Position numbers and translations under genes: made by a program. Positions 1 to 9,660 of a DNA stretch of 64,000 nucleotides are shown here, one piece after another (the stretch's first letter is position 1; the number at the start of each line of letters is the position of its first letter). The notes beneath the pieces are model-generated. The model was not told the DNA's origin, did not search any database, and was given only the letters and a program-made list of their open reading frames with translations. Source of the DNA: Oreohelix idahoensis (taxonomy: Eukaryota; Mollusca; Gastropoda; Stylommatophora; Oreohelicidae); assembly GCA_024509875.1 (NCBI GenBank), contig JAMPIV010005820.1:412001-476000 (forward strand), in the 5' to 3' direction.

Positions 1-700
1 TAATCTCAGAGTTCATTCCCGGCCACCAATAGTGGGATTTTATTCGCTGAATAGTGGCGTTTTGTCCCATATGTCCGCTAAAGGGAAGAGAGTGACCCAT
101 TTCTAAGATCTGGCTTCTGTACTGCGTCGGTACTAGGAGCTGGTTATTCCCTGTATCAGGGTCGCCCGTTCTACGATACAATACGCCATCCTTCGAAAAG
201 ATGTCTCCGTGGTGTCTGGGGTCCTTAGCCATGGGCAGTTTTCTAAAGCAGGGCTCCAGAGTAGGGTCACTTTGTTGCGCCTCCTTCAGTTCATTCGGCA
301 ACAAATTTGGCGCAGGCTCCCTCTCCTTCTTGGTTTGCCCTCTTGTGGTTACCGCTGCCACAATCGGCTCTTTTGGTCTCCCAACAAACACATATCTACA
401 TCCCAGGATAACTGGATAGATAGGATCATCCATTATGGCCGCTTTAATAACACCTCTGACAAAATCAGTGTGTATTTCTACCAGTGCGATAGGAAGAGTC
501 CTAGGTGCGTCATTCTTAAAAACTCCACATAGTTTGACGGTGTCCTCTGTCTCCTGACCGGGTTTGACTAGGTGCCTGGCGACAATACAATCAAAAGATA
601 ATCCAGTGTCAAAAAGACAAGTTGTTGAGGTACCGTTCTTGCCCTGATCAGAGTTCCTGCTGTAGGGGTCTTTCTTTGCCTTGACCTTGTTGGCCGCGCA
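1..700 (-). pseudogene. pol: Ty3/gypsy (Gmr1-like) pol fragment: retropepsin joined to integrase zinc domain
   Basis: Reading the minus strand from about 700 down to the window edge gives one open frame of roughly 210 residues with no stop. It starts with a retropepsin: the catalytic triad LFDTG lies near 600-615, and the flap/strand motif ILGCRY near 391-408. After a short linker (KEAQQSDPTLEP) it runs into an integrase HHCC zinc-binding domain, with two His in the sequence MGHSLPFSGHMGQ near 65-101 and the usual YWWPGM following. The reverse transcriptase and RNase H that normally separate protease and integrase in Ty3/gypsy are absent here. That order is known from the Gmr1 group of Ty3/gypsy, where integrase precedes RT. 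The core integrase and anything after it lie outside the window. The frame differs from the gag frame at 724-1404, so a shift (programmed or decay) lies near 700. Confidence 0.8.
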
Positions 701-723
701 GCCACGCAGGCTTTGCAGGTTGA

Positions 724-1404
724 TCAGGATTGTTGTTGTTGGTGGGATATCGGGTTTTGTAGAATTTCGATTTTTCTTGGGGGTCTCTGGGTATTTGTTT
801 CTCGTTGGTTATAGTGCTGGGAGGAATTAGAAGAATAGGATGACTGCTCTAGGTTTTGTTTTCGAGATGGCTCATCTGTGAGTTTTCGTTTAGTGCTGGG
901 AAGTTCGGCCATTGCATTTGCATAGCGATCCGCCTTATTGAGGATGTCCTCAAGCCTGACTGCGCCCTGTTCAACCAAAAATCTACGGTTTTCGTTTTAT
1001 AAAGTTGATTTTATCTGTTCAACAAGAACAAGTTCAAGAATTCCCTCATATGTAAGAGGCAATTCTGATAATTCAAGGCACTTTATCAAATAGCCCATTA
1101 AACGTGAAGAGAACTGGGGAAATGTCTCCGTGCTCTCCTTTCGGCTGTTTCTGAACATTTTCTGAAATTTTCGGGCGGTCATCTCAAAACGCTCTAGCAA
1201 GGCCTTCTTTAGCAAGTCGTAATCATGTTGGTTGCTTCCCAGCTTTGTATACATGTCATACGCATGCCCTTTTAGTGACGTTGAAAGTTTAAGGCACCAA
1301 CGGGAACTCTCTAACCCATACAGATTTGCCATCCTCTCGAATTTCTCAAGGAAGGTGTCAATTTTCTCATTAGGACTAGGGAAAGACTCTATGACAAAAG
1401 ACAT
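724..1404 (-). pseudogene. gag: Ty3/gypsy gag capsid fragment, SCAN-like
   Basis: Two stretches in one frame (997-1404 and 724-978) are separated only by an in-frame TAA near 997. The first has the helical pattern of Ty3/gypsy capsid, with F..KFERMANLYG, W...L...LKGHAYDMY, LL..ALLERFEMT and PQFSSRLMGYL. The second begins LVEQGAVRLEDILNKADRY, the second half of the SCAN/Gmr1-type capsid fold. A basic Gln-rich tail follows. A recognisable CCHC knuckle is not preserved before the protease. The family forms the retroelement particle core. The frame is open for a little upstream of 1404 and is then closed by a stop near 1465, so the N-terminal coiled coil at 1502-1813 is in a shifted frame. Assignment to SCAN-like gag is from motif pattern; the copy is non-functional. 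Confidence 0.7.
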
Positions 1405-1501
1405 CGCTGTTAATTGGGCAGATTGAGTGCTGGAGAGATCCGTTAACTGAGACTGGGGTGAAGAGGCTCTCCATTATTGGAAGTAGAAGCACCCCGACTC
1501 T

Positions 1502-1813
1502 CTAAAGCCATAAGCGCCAATTCGTGCTGTCTCTCCCTCTCTCTCTCTCTCTCGTTTGCCCTACGGACTTCCATCTCTGCCTCAATTTTCTTCTGCTCCA
1601 ATTGACGATCGTCCGCTTCTTTCTTCCTAGCTTCTGCCCTCTCTTGTCTCTCTTTCTCTTCCTTCTTCTCAGCTTCTGCTCTCTCTCTCTCTCTTCCTTC
1701 CTCTCAGCTTCTGCTCTCTCTTTCTCAGCATCATATCTGTCAAGTTCCCTGTTGACAAACGCATTCGCGGCATCTCCCTGTAATCCAGTCTCCTTGGCCT
1801 CCTGTCTCAACAT
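1502..1813 (-). pseudogene. Gag N-terminal charged coiled-coil, CT-microsatellite expanded
   Basis: The minus strand begins MLRQEAKETGLQGDAANAF and continues with ERAEAERKEERERE, a Glu/Arg/Lys coiled coil typical of the N-terminal part of Gmr1-like gag. The coding DNA here is a run of GAGA/CTCT repeats (about 1520-1735 on the plus strand), and length changes in that run have probably shifted the frame. The plus strand of the same stretch is open only because it is a Leu/Ser pyrimidine tract. It lies just upstream of the capsid piece and is best read as the broken 5' end of gag. Confidence 0.5.
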
Positions 1814-4276
1814 GGACCTAAAGTGAACTCTCTCTAGAACTGGATGCTACTAAGACGAGAGAATAAGACGAAGAACAGAAGGGGGAAAAACTCTAAACCG
1901 CTTTCGAGAAAAACCCAAAATATAAATTACCTGAGATACCTCCTACCTTTATATTCGCTAACCTATCGCTGCTATTATCTGTCAATTAAGACTCGTAATG
2001 CAGGCGACTAAGCCATGTTAAATGGTAGGTCAAACAGCTAGAAAAAATCTGCTATTACTATCAGTAGAGAAAAAATATAAAATATTTAAGGAGAAAAAAA
2101 AATTTCCTTACATTTTAATTCTCCATCACCAAAACTCCGCCCGCCGAAGTCAGTTAAGAGAAGAGACGTTATTAACTATACTTTAAAAAATCAGAATAAA
2201 ATGACTTTAGCTTTGCTCAACTCTGCTAACTTCAAAACCTTTGTGACTGTTTCACAGTCATGCGATACCAGCAATCTTTATAAAAAAAAATGTTTCCCAA
2301 TTTTCTCTGCCAGAGAATAATTTAAAATACCGAATTTTTTGTTTTCCGTAACTCTCTGCTGCTGTGGAAAGAAAACAATCCTATATTTATTTTGTGTGGT
2401 CGACCTCAAGTACTAAAAGCGTTGTCTAGGGGGTGTAATTATTTTTTTAACACCCTATCTTCACAAATACAACTCACTCACACTTTATCTAGGAGTTAGA
2501 CCAAGACTTAAGATCAGATCCTACTGGGCTACCCGTTAAGTGGTACTAACTTCTAGATCAGACTCAAAATCCCGGCGAGCAACCCATTTTATTGTCGTAC
2601 TTTTATTTGAGATAGGTCTTAGAAATAGTGGTCCCGTGAGAGTGAAGAATGATTGTGACGGCTCTATGATAGTAAGGGTTAAGAAATAGATAGTTGATTC
2701 ACAAGGGTGCTGGAAAGAGTAAGGACAGTCTCTGAAATCGGGGTAATCTTCTCCGATTTGCCTATCTTACGACAATTTTATTTATCAGTAGACTCCTGAA
2801 TCTCTCCTGGCAATTGTTCTTCTCCAGTTAATCTTTACAGACTTTATTGATTTATGATTTAAATGTTCTTAGGTTGCGTTCTCTCATGTAAATTTAGACA
2901 GCGAGACCTCACAAGGCCGCGACAAGAAGATTATATTTAAATGTTCATAAAATCTTTGGATGTTAGAAGAACCGAGTCTGAAGGACTCTATAGAATTGCT
3001 GGGACGCAAAGGTGTATGATCATTCTATGTGAAAAAATAGAAAACATGAAATCAATAAGCCCAATACGTATCATATTCTGACGCGTGATAAATTTACAGT
3101 TAAGACTATTTTATACACTCGCGTATTCAGTTATATATTTAAGAAAACTCTCTGCGAGTCTAATGGTTAAAAACACACATATTTGTATATACAGAACTAA
3201 ACTGTATTAATTGGTTATAAATCCCTTAACGGCTCCTAAATTAATTTAAGCATCTATTATCTTTGGAAATAACGTAAAGATATATCATTTAATTACAACT
3301 GGAAACTTTTTCGATGGGTTTATGTAATAGGTTTAAATTAACACAAAATCCAGTGAAATAAAATGAAAGAACTAGACCACTGATCACTTGAAACTAATAT
3401 ATTACCACTGGCCAAACAGAAATGAATTTAGACTCCAATATAGAAGATATGCACAGGAAATCTTGTTCTATACAGCTAGTACTTTGTTCAAACTCTCTGG
3501 CGCAAATGAGAAACGCATTCTTCAGTGGTCTCAATATATAATTAAAGAATTGAAGGATCAGGGGGACACGCGAAAATTCACAACTTTTTTATATTAGGGA
3601 AAACCTAAGTCTCGGGCCGCCAGACAAAGAGAGAGATGCCACCCCTGGTTCCCGTATCTCCGTTCACTCCGTCCGCGATTTCAGCGCTCTCCTCTGGTTC
3701 ACACTGAGGTGTTAAACGGCAGCGTGAACTGCTTCGTCCGTTCTGGGACCACTACTGCCTTTTTGATCGTAAACCGCTTTCCTCGTTGGACTTTGGCAAC
3801 GCCCTACTAGGGAGGAGGACTGGCAAAGTAGGAAAATAACTGCTTATAGTCGCTCTAGAGATTGGCAGTAGGCGTGGTTTAACCTCCCCTAAGGCAAAGC
3901 GATGTCCTGGATGCACGCACGATAAATGTCTACATATTAATTAGCCCACGTTGTATAATTCCACGTTTCTATTGTGCATGCTAATGAGCCCGCGTGGAAT
4001 CCACGCTGACTATTGTGTTACACACAAATCCAGGGGCTGCGATGCTATACGAGGCTACTATCCTTTATCATCCATCAATTCAGGGACTTCAATTTTCATA
4101 CTATACGTACGTCACAACGGAAAAGACCTCGAACAAATGGCACACGACAGGAATGCTTGACCTGAAATTGTTGAAGGCATGTGCTCCATTGGGCACTGAA
4201 ATGTAAGTAATGATCTGCTCGTTGTCTTCTTTACGAAGTGTTTGCTTTAATTCACTAACTAAACCGTCATATGTGA
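1814..4276. other. No gene recognised; probable LTR/leader sequence then unassigned DNA
   Basis: The stretch 1814-2600 would be the untranslated leader of the minus-strand gypsy element. From 2600 to 4276 I see AT-rich sequence with one GC-richer patch near 3600-3900. It has no convincing reading frame, splice-phased exon, tRNA or repeat arm. Short open frames near 3388-3597 and 3951-4206 have no family motif. Confidence 0.4.
2566..2586 (-). promoter_or_regulatory. Candidate primer-binding site / LTR boundary of the Gmr1-like element
   Basis: On the minus strand an AATAAAA tract is followed at 2586 by TGGGTTGCTCGCCGGGAT. This has the form of a tRNA-primed binding site beginning TGG just inside a 5' LTR. 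It sits about 770 bp upstream of the gag start, on the correct side. No second LTR is in the window to define the LTR ends, so this is a suggestion only. Confidence 0.25.
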
Positions 4277-4292
4277 CCTATGTCTATTAATA

Positions 4293-4562
4293 AAGGTAAA
4301 GGAACCCGTTACACGCCCATTGAGGCATATTGGGAATATGATGTTAGGCCCATATTTTCTTGACCGTCGGCACACTAGGGGTGATGTGGTCGGCATGACG
4401 CCGGCCGCCTTAACCTTCCCAGAGTTGTTCTGGTACCCATTTGGGGCTGGGTCGACCCAGGAGCCGTTTGTGGCCTAAAAAAATTCCCGCCTCATCTGGG
4501 GATCGAACCATAGACCACTGCGCTAGGAAGCCAGTGCACTAACCACTATGCTACCGCGGCTC
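4293..4562 (-). mobile_element. tRNA-derived SINE (SINE-M) with 16-bp target duplication
   Basis: On the minus strand the element starts GGGAGCCGCGGTAGCATAGT. It has an RNA polymerase III box A (TAGCATAGTGG) and box B (GGTTCGATCCC), and ends with a TTTACCTTT tail. It is flanked by a perfect 16-bp direct repeat, CCTATGTCTATTAATA, at 4277-4292 and 4563-4578. The head is a tRNA-like promoter without a proper acceptor stem, so this is a SINE and not a tRNA gene. The exact duplication implies a fairly recent insertion. Confidence 0.9.
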
Positions 4563-4990
4563 CCTATGTCTATTAATAGCTGGGTGGTTTACAGGTCCTG
4601 TATTCCATAATTATGGAAAGTGTCGTGAAAATGACCGTCGCTAATGTGGCGCTTTTTCGGGTTAGCTTAGTTGGCTGCGTGCCCTTTCACAATTCACTCT
4701 CGCAACGAAGTGATGGCGCAGTTCGGATGATGTCTAGCTCGATTCCAACGGTGGTCTACCATTTAGTTAATTATCTGATGTCTGGTGTCTTACTTATTTC
4801 TATCTTACGAGTGTCTGCTATTTAGCTGAGCCGGTACCGTACTCGTTTATTTATTTATAACCTCTACGAAATTTATACGTTATTTTCAATAACGAATCTT
4901 CATCATTTCTACTAAAATTATACTGCATTTTCGCTAATTAAATCTTTATAACAATAACTTAGTGTATCACTTCAGATAGTGTTATTTTGT

Positions 4991-5365
4991 GCATGGCCTA
5001 GGTACCACATGCTTGTATTTATCGACTACTTTTTTGCTCTTTGGTGTATGGGTTAGCTATCACATGCATGTATTTATCGACTACTTTTTTGCTCTTTGGT
5101 GCACGGGCTAACTTCCACATACTTGTATTTATCGACTACTTTCTCGCTCTATGGTGCATGGCATAGCTACCACATGCTTGTATTTATCGACTACTTTTTT
5201 GCTCTTTGGTGCATGGGCTAACTTCCACCTGCTTGTATTTATCGACTACTTTTTTGCTGTTTGGGGCATGGTCAAGCTACAACACGCTTGCATTTATCGG
5301 CTAATTTCTTTTGGATCATGGGCTAACTACCACATTCTTGTATTTATCGGAACTTTCTCATTGTA
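4991..5365. repeat. Tandem array, 55-bp unit, about 7 copies
   Basis: The unit contains GCATGGGCTAAC, CACATGCTTG, TATTTATCGACTACTTTTTT and GCTCTTTGGT. Unit starts fall at 4991, 5046, 5101, 5156, 5211, 5266 and 5316, so the period is 55 except for a 50-bp last full unit. The open frame across it (5151-5492) is a by-product of the repeat. Its Ser/Phe/Leu-rich translation has no protein family signature. Confidence 0.9.
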
Positions 5366-5564
5366 TACTCTATATTCATATTCTGTATGTGTCTCTCCCC
5401 TCCTTCTGTTTCTTAAAAGTCTCCTTGTCCACGTGACTACCACATTCATGCCTTGTATGGTTATGAGTCAGGCCAACGACAGTACAGCGTAGATTATTTG
5501 AACTAATTGGGACCAAGGTTTGTTCGGTTAATCAAATTGTGCGGATAATCAAACATACATGAGA

Positions 5565-6086
5565 ATTCGCTAGGTTTGGTTTGGTTTGAAGGACTATCTT
5601 CATAGCACACGGACAACTCCATCAGTGCTACGTTCTCCTCTCTTAGATCACACAAGGAGGATCTAAGCACAGTGCACGAACTCCGTAGCACCGGCGAGAA
5701 TCACAATGTGTGTATATAGGAATCACACATTCTATAAATATTTTTGATGGGGAGTAGGTTTCTATTTTTTTCAAATTTTGCCAGTGCAGCGGCCTTATGG
5801 CCTACTCTTTACGATTTCCAACTACCGTGGGATTTTTAACGTGCGCATCTTGCACACGAAGCCCCATATTTTATCACCCTTATCCGAGAGGGTTAGGAAT
5901 CTGATCTCGCTCCCCAGGAGACCGGGGGGGGGGGGGGGGGGGGGGAGAAGTATGACATCATTAGAACCAATGGTTCTGAAAGCCAAAAAAAATTCCATAA
6001 ATTATATTCCCTCTACTGGGAATCGAACCCAGTACCTTCAGAATTCGAGGCGGATGCCATACCTCTTAACCACTCCGACCCTTTAA
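5565..6086 (-). mobile_element. tRNA-headed dispersed repeat (SINE-T), copy 1
   Basis: The minus strand begins near 6085 with GGGTCGGAGTGGTTAAGAGG (box A-like) and has box B GGGTTCGATTCCC, then about 450 bp of body. A second copy with the same order of segments lies at 45719-46190. Shared segments include TTAGATCACACAAGGAGGAT, CAGTGCACGA and ACACATTCTATAAATATTTT. A poly-G run (about 5925-5945, plus strand) interrupts this copy. The tRNA-like part does not fold with an acceptor stem. Class assignment is by the Pol III boxes and the multicopy state. Confidence 0.7.
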
Positions 6087-6242
6087 CGCGAGAATGCTAA
6101 TTTTATACGAAACAAAATGTAATAAGTTCTACAATTAAATTACTGTGCGTGGGTTACTACTGCTGTATTTTGTAAAATGAAGTTTCATTTTTTTTTAAAT
6201 AATTTAGGAAATTGTTTGTAAATAATAACCAAAAAAGTTTTG

Positions 6243-6710
6243 AAGAAACAACAGACAACGTTCCAACAGACAACGTTCCAGCAACGTTCAAGCAGACAAC
6301 GTTCCAACAGACAACTTTCCAACAGACAATGTTCCAACAAACAACGTTCCAACAGATAACGTTCCAACAGACAACGTTCCAACAACGTTCAAACAGACAA
6401 CATTCCAAAAAGACAACGTTCCAACAGTCAACGTTCCAACAAACAACGTTCCAACAGATAACGTTCCAACAGACAACGTTCCAACAACGTTCTAACAGAC
6501 AGCGTTCCAACAGACAACGTTTCAACAGACAACGTTCCAACAACTTTCCAACAGACAACGTTCCAACAGATAACGTTCCAACAGATAACGTTCCAACAAA
6601 CAACGTTCTAACAGACAACGTTCCAACAGACAACGTTCCAACAGGCAACGTTCCAACAGATAACGTTCCAAAAGACGTTCCAACAAGACAACGTTCCAAC
6701 AGACAATGAC
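6243..6710. repeat. Minisatellite, 15-bp unit CAACGTTCCAACAGA
   Basis: About 30 near-identical units run with occasional shortened 11-bp versions (CAACGTTCCAA). Because 15 is a multiple of 3, several frames on both strands stay open, giving pentapeptide repeats (TDNVP, QTTFQ or NRQRS on plus, SVGTL-type on minus). The open frames (165 aa plus, 188 aa minus) have no start context, introns or flanking domain and are not annotated as genes. Confidence 0.9.
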
Positions 6711-7059
6711 ACATTAAGATCACGGGAGACTGTCCTGAGTCAACACAGTAGCAAAAGCCAAAATTTTATTTTTAACTCCTGTACCGACAAATTAAGACGA
6801 TTTCTGTGCAATACTGCACATATCTTCGAATAAATAATCAGTAAGTAATATATTAAGCGACATGAGTAATACTTCAGTATAACAATTAGTGGATTTAAAG
6901 TAGATACTGTAATTTTTTTTTTATTTTTTTTTTGGAGGCGGCTGTGGTTAGGATAATTGACGCTATTCTGTAGTGTGTATGTGTTGTTTTTTTTTTTTAA
7001 AGTTCCTCGAAGCATTCTTCTACAGTGTGGTCGAGAAGTCGCTTCCTATTTTTAAATTT
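6711..7059. other. No gene recognised
   Basis: AT-rich sequence with two poly-T runs near 6908-6935 and 6985-7000. No family motif was found on either strand. Confidence 0.4.
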
Positions 7060-7068
7060 GTATATTCT

Positions 7069-7223
7069 CTCTTGGAATCCGCTGGGACAATCTCTTAATG
7101 GACCGAGGACTAGAATGGAACCAGGTCAGGAGGAAGACAGCCGATAGGATAGTATGGCGCTCTGTCTTCACAACCTCTAAACCTCACGGTAGAAGAGGAA
7201 CGACTAAGTAAGTAAGTAAGTAA
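7069..7223 (+). mobile_element. LINE-A 3' end fragment with target duplication
   Basis: Matches the last about 150 bp of LINE-A, including GGACCGAGGACTAGAATGG, and ends GAACGACTAAGTAAGTAAG, the (TAAG)n tail of this family. The 9-bp repeat GTATATTCT occurs at 7060-7068 and 7224-7232, consistent with a severely 5'-truncated retrotransposition event. Confidence 0.85.
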
Positions 7224-7533
7224 GTATATTCTGACTTGTATCTATTGGATATACACGGAACAAATGTATAAACAGTGAGTCATAACTGCCATTTGACAAA
7301 TAAGTTGGTACTTGTGTGATAATTCACCGTCGATGAAAATTTTTGAAATGTTTAGGGTAAACGGAGCATCGTACTTTTTCTTCAGTTCGGCAAATCCAAT
7401 CGTAGTATCAAGGCCATGGAGTTGTCACATTTTACACGCAACCTTACGCGACGTCACAAATCTCTTCCTCCCCCCCTCCCCCTTCATGTTTTTAACATTC
7501 TGTTTGTATCCGTTATCATGTTTTTTTTTAATG

Positions 7534-7809
7534 AGTGTCCGATTGACAGAGTGGTTAGAGCGCTGGTCTCTTGCGACTAAGGTGCCGGGTTCGATTCACG
7601 GTATCATCGTGCTCCAGTCGTCCCAGCTGTGAATGGGTACCTGACTTTGTCCTTCAGTTAGGGAAGGAAAAGGCAGCGATGAAAGGAACTAGTCACCCCC
7701 ACCTCTCGATGCTGGACCTAGTATAGTGAAGTCTCTAACACTTCACTCCCTTACGGCAGTATCTGCTATGCGACTACCTTTACCGTTTTTTCATCATCAT
7801 CATCATCAT
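7534..7809 (+). mobile_element. tRNA-derived SINE (SINE-V), near full length
   Basis: The head GTCCGATTGACAGAGTGG has a box A-like segment and is followed by box B GGGTTCGATTCAC. The body carries GGGTACCTGACT, GAAAAGGCAGC and GCTGGACCTAGTAT, and the 3' part reads GCGACTACCTTTACC before a (TCA)n tail. Related copies or pieces lie at 8440-8990, 48500-48754 and 51400-51640. Confidence 0.85.
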
Positions 7810-8113
7810 GCTCCTTTGCGATCTGTAGGGCAGTGATGATAAAGATATACGACCTATTTTCATGTCTCTTTTTTGAATACTTTCAACGATTTAACGTGTA
7901 GTTCTCGAAATTGTCTTGTTAAGATGATTGTCAATAACTGTTTTTTTTTCATTTCATTTCACATTGTGATTTGGGAGGGCAAGTTAAAAAAAAAATGCGT
8001 TCCTTGTGCATTCTTAGATGACACGCTTACGACAGACCCGCCCTCAACCCCCCCCCCCCCCCCCGTATTTTTATTTAAGTTTATAAACCAATAAAACGGT
8101 ATTGAATCAGTTC

Positions 8114-8425
8114 GGGACCCAAGATGCATCAAAAGTGAGGAATGCAGTAAGCGACCCCATAGCTTGACTGCCTGCGTCAGGGTCAGCGAACCAGAGCTGA
8201 CCAAGACCCTACTCCACCTCCACGTGGTGGTCCTGGAAACAGGCTGTATTACTGCAGTCTGGCTGAGGAGTAGGGATCGAAGAGGGAAGGCAAACCCGGT
8301 CCCAAAAAATGCTGTGCGGAAGTCGGATGTGTCGGCCGAAAGGCGCAAATACTGCAGCTTCGCTGTAAACGGACACAACGCAACCAACGTCCTTTTCAGG
8401 ACGAACGAGGAAGAAAGAAGAAGAA
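8114..8425 (+). mobile_element. SINE-X copy 1 with (AAG)n tail and 10-bp target duplication
   Basis: About 312 bp, running from AAGATGCATCAAAAGTGAGG to a GAAGAAAGAAGAAG tail. It is flanked by the direct repeat GAATCAGTTC at 8104-8113 and 8426-8435. A second copy in inverse orientation at 47979-48275 shares the same ends and has its own duplication, so the element boundaries are well defined. The tail matches that of LINE-E. Frames through it are incidental. Confidence 0.85.
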
Positions 8426-8439
8426 GAATCAGTTCTACA

Positions 8440-8995
8440 AGTTAACGGTACACAGGAAACAAGGGAAGTCGCTGCCGTTGCCTTCTCTAACTCAAGATCA
8501 GAGTCAGGTACCCATTTACAGCTGGTTATACTGATGCGTGACACCTGTTCCCGTCCTCGTTGCTGTTGCCTTCTCTAACTCAAGATCAGAGTCAGGTACC
8601 CATTTACAGCTGGTTATGAAGGGTTTGAGACTTCACCATACTAGATCAAGCATCGAGTGGTGGGGAGACCAGTTTCCTTCCTCGCTGTTTTTCCTTCCCT
8701 AACTCAAAGTTAAGTACCCATTTATAGCTAGGTAGGCCCCACCTCTTGATGCTGGACCTAGTATGGTGAAGTCTTTAACACTCTACTACCGCAATAAGTT
8801 ACCGGGTTTCGTGTTCAAAGCTAGGTAATGTCACGCATCAGTCTAACCAGCTGTAAAAGGGTACCTGACTCTGATCCTGAGTTAGAGAAGGTAACGGCAG
8901 CGAGGAAGGGAACAGGCCACCCCACCTCATAAAGCTGGGACCCAGTACATCGAAGTCTATGACACTTCACTCCCCTACGGCAGACGGTTTAAATT
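8440..8995. mobile_element. Cluster of nested or duplicated SINE-V pieces
   Basis: Segments of SINE-V appear in both orientations. The minus-strand piece AACTCAAGATCAGAGTCAGG occurs twice (about 8490 and 8577). A further minus piece at 8625-8730 is followed by plus pieces from about 8735, with GATGCTGGACCTAGTATGG and CACTTCACTCCCCTACGGCA. This looks like repeated SINE insertion and local duplication. Confidence 0.7.
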
Positions 8996-9114
8996 AACCT
9001 TACGAACGGCAGGCGTGTTTTAAAAAAAAATTCTAAACAACGGGGGAAAGGGGAGAAACATGACACTTTTTCAGTCAAGAAAAAGTACGGTTCTCGGTTT
9101 AGGTAATAAATTTC

Positions 9115-9660
9115 CACAATTTGATTTCAGCGGTGAATAATCACCAAAAACATAGTATCAAGGGATGGAACTTTGTCTCGGAGCGCATTATGGTTGTAAA
9201 ACTAAAAGAAGGAGAAACCATAGTCAACCTGGTCATAGTGTATGGGCCAAATGAGGGTGAGAGAGCAGAGGTCAAGGAGGAATTCTTCGAGCTGCTTCAA
9301 AGGACAGTGGATGACTGCCTAGATGAAATTATCATGCTCGAAGATTTCAATGCCAAAGTTGGAAATGACCATGCTAGATGGGGTGGAGTTTTCGGAAGAT
9401 ACTCTCAATGACAATGGAAAGCGACTCCTTAGATTCTGCAGTGAGCAGAATCCGATCATTACAAACACAAAGTTCCCCCATATCTCATACCTGCATACAC
9501 TAGATGTGAACCAACAAAGAATGAGAAGTCAGTGATCGACTATGCCATTGTTAAGAGGAGCTCATTCAAATATGTCTGGGATGCTAGAGTCTGGAGGGGG
9601 CCAGAGATTGGAAGTGATCACTACCTGCTTACAATCAAAAGAACAACTGAAAGAGTTGCT
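9115..9660 (+). pseudogene. LINE-A endonuclease (EEP type), 5'-truncated and frameshifted
   Basis: The first frame (9121-9411) carries the middle of an exonuclease-endonuclease-phosphatase domain: LVIVYGPNEGER, then a DFNAKVGND motif near 9343-9372, which holds catalytic Asp and Asn. The usual preceding Gly is Glu here. A frameshift after it moves the reading into 9410-9535 (GKRLLRFCSEQN) and then 9535 onward (IDYAIV, GSDHYLL), where the SDH catalytic His of the family is present. The N-terminal part with the first catalytic Asn/Glu is missing, so the copy is 5'-truncated. In intact elements this domain nicks the target for target-primed reverse transcription. It is followed directly by the RT region. 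Confidence 0.8.

Noticed and set aside
6000..6086. Possible tRNA gene on minus strand (box A and box B present)
   Set aside because: No acceptor-stem pairing, and the same head is followed by a repeat body with a second copy at 45719-46190; it is a SINE head.
6157..6723. Long minus-strand open frame (188 codons) rich in VGTLS/ERCLL
   Set aside because: It lies entirely within the 15-bp minisatellite; openness follows from the unit length.
7534..7610. Possible tRNA gene on plus strand
   Set aside because: Box A/B present, but the sequence continues as a multicopy SINE with conserved body and tail.
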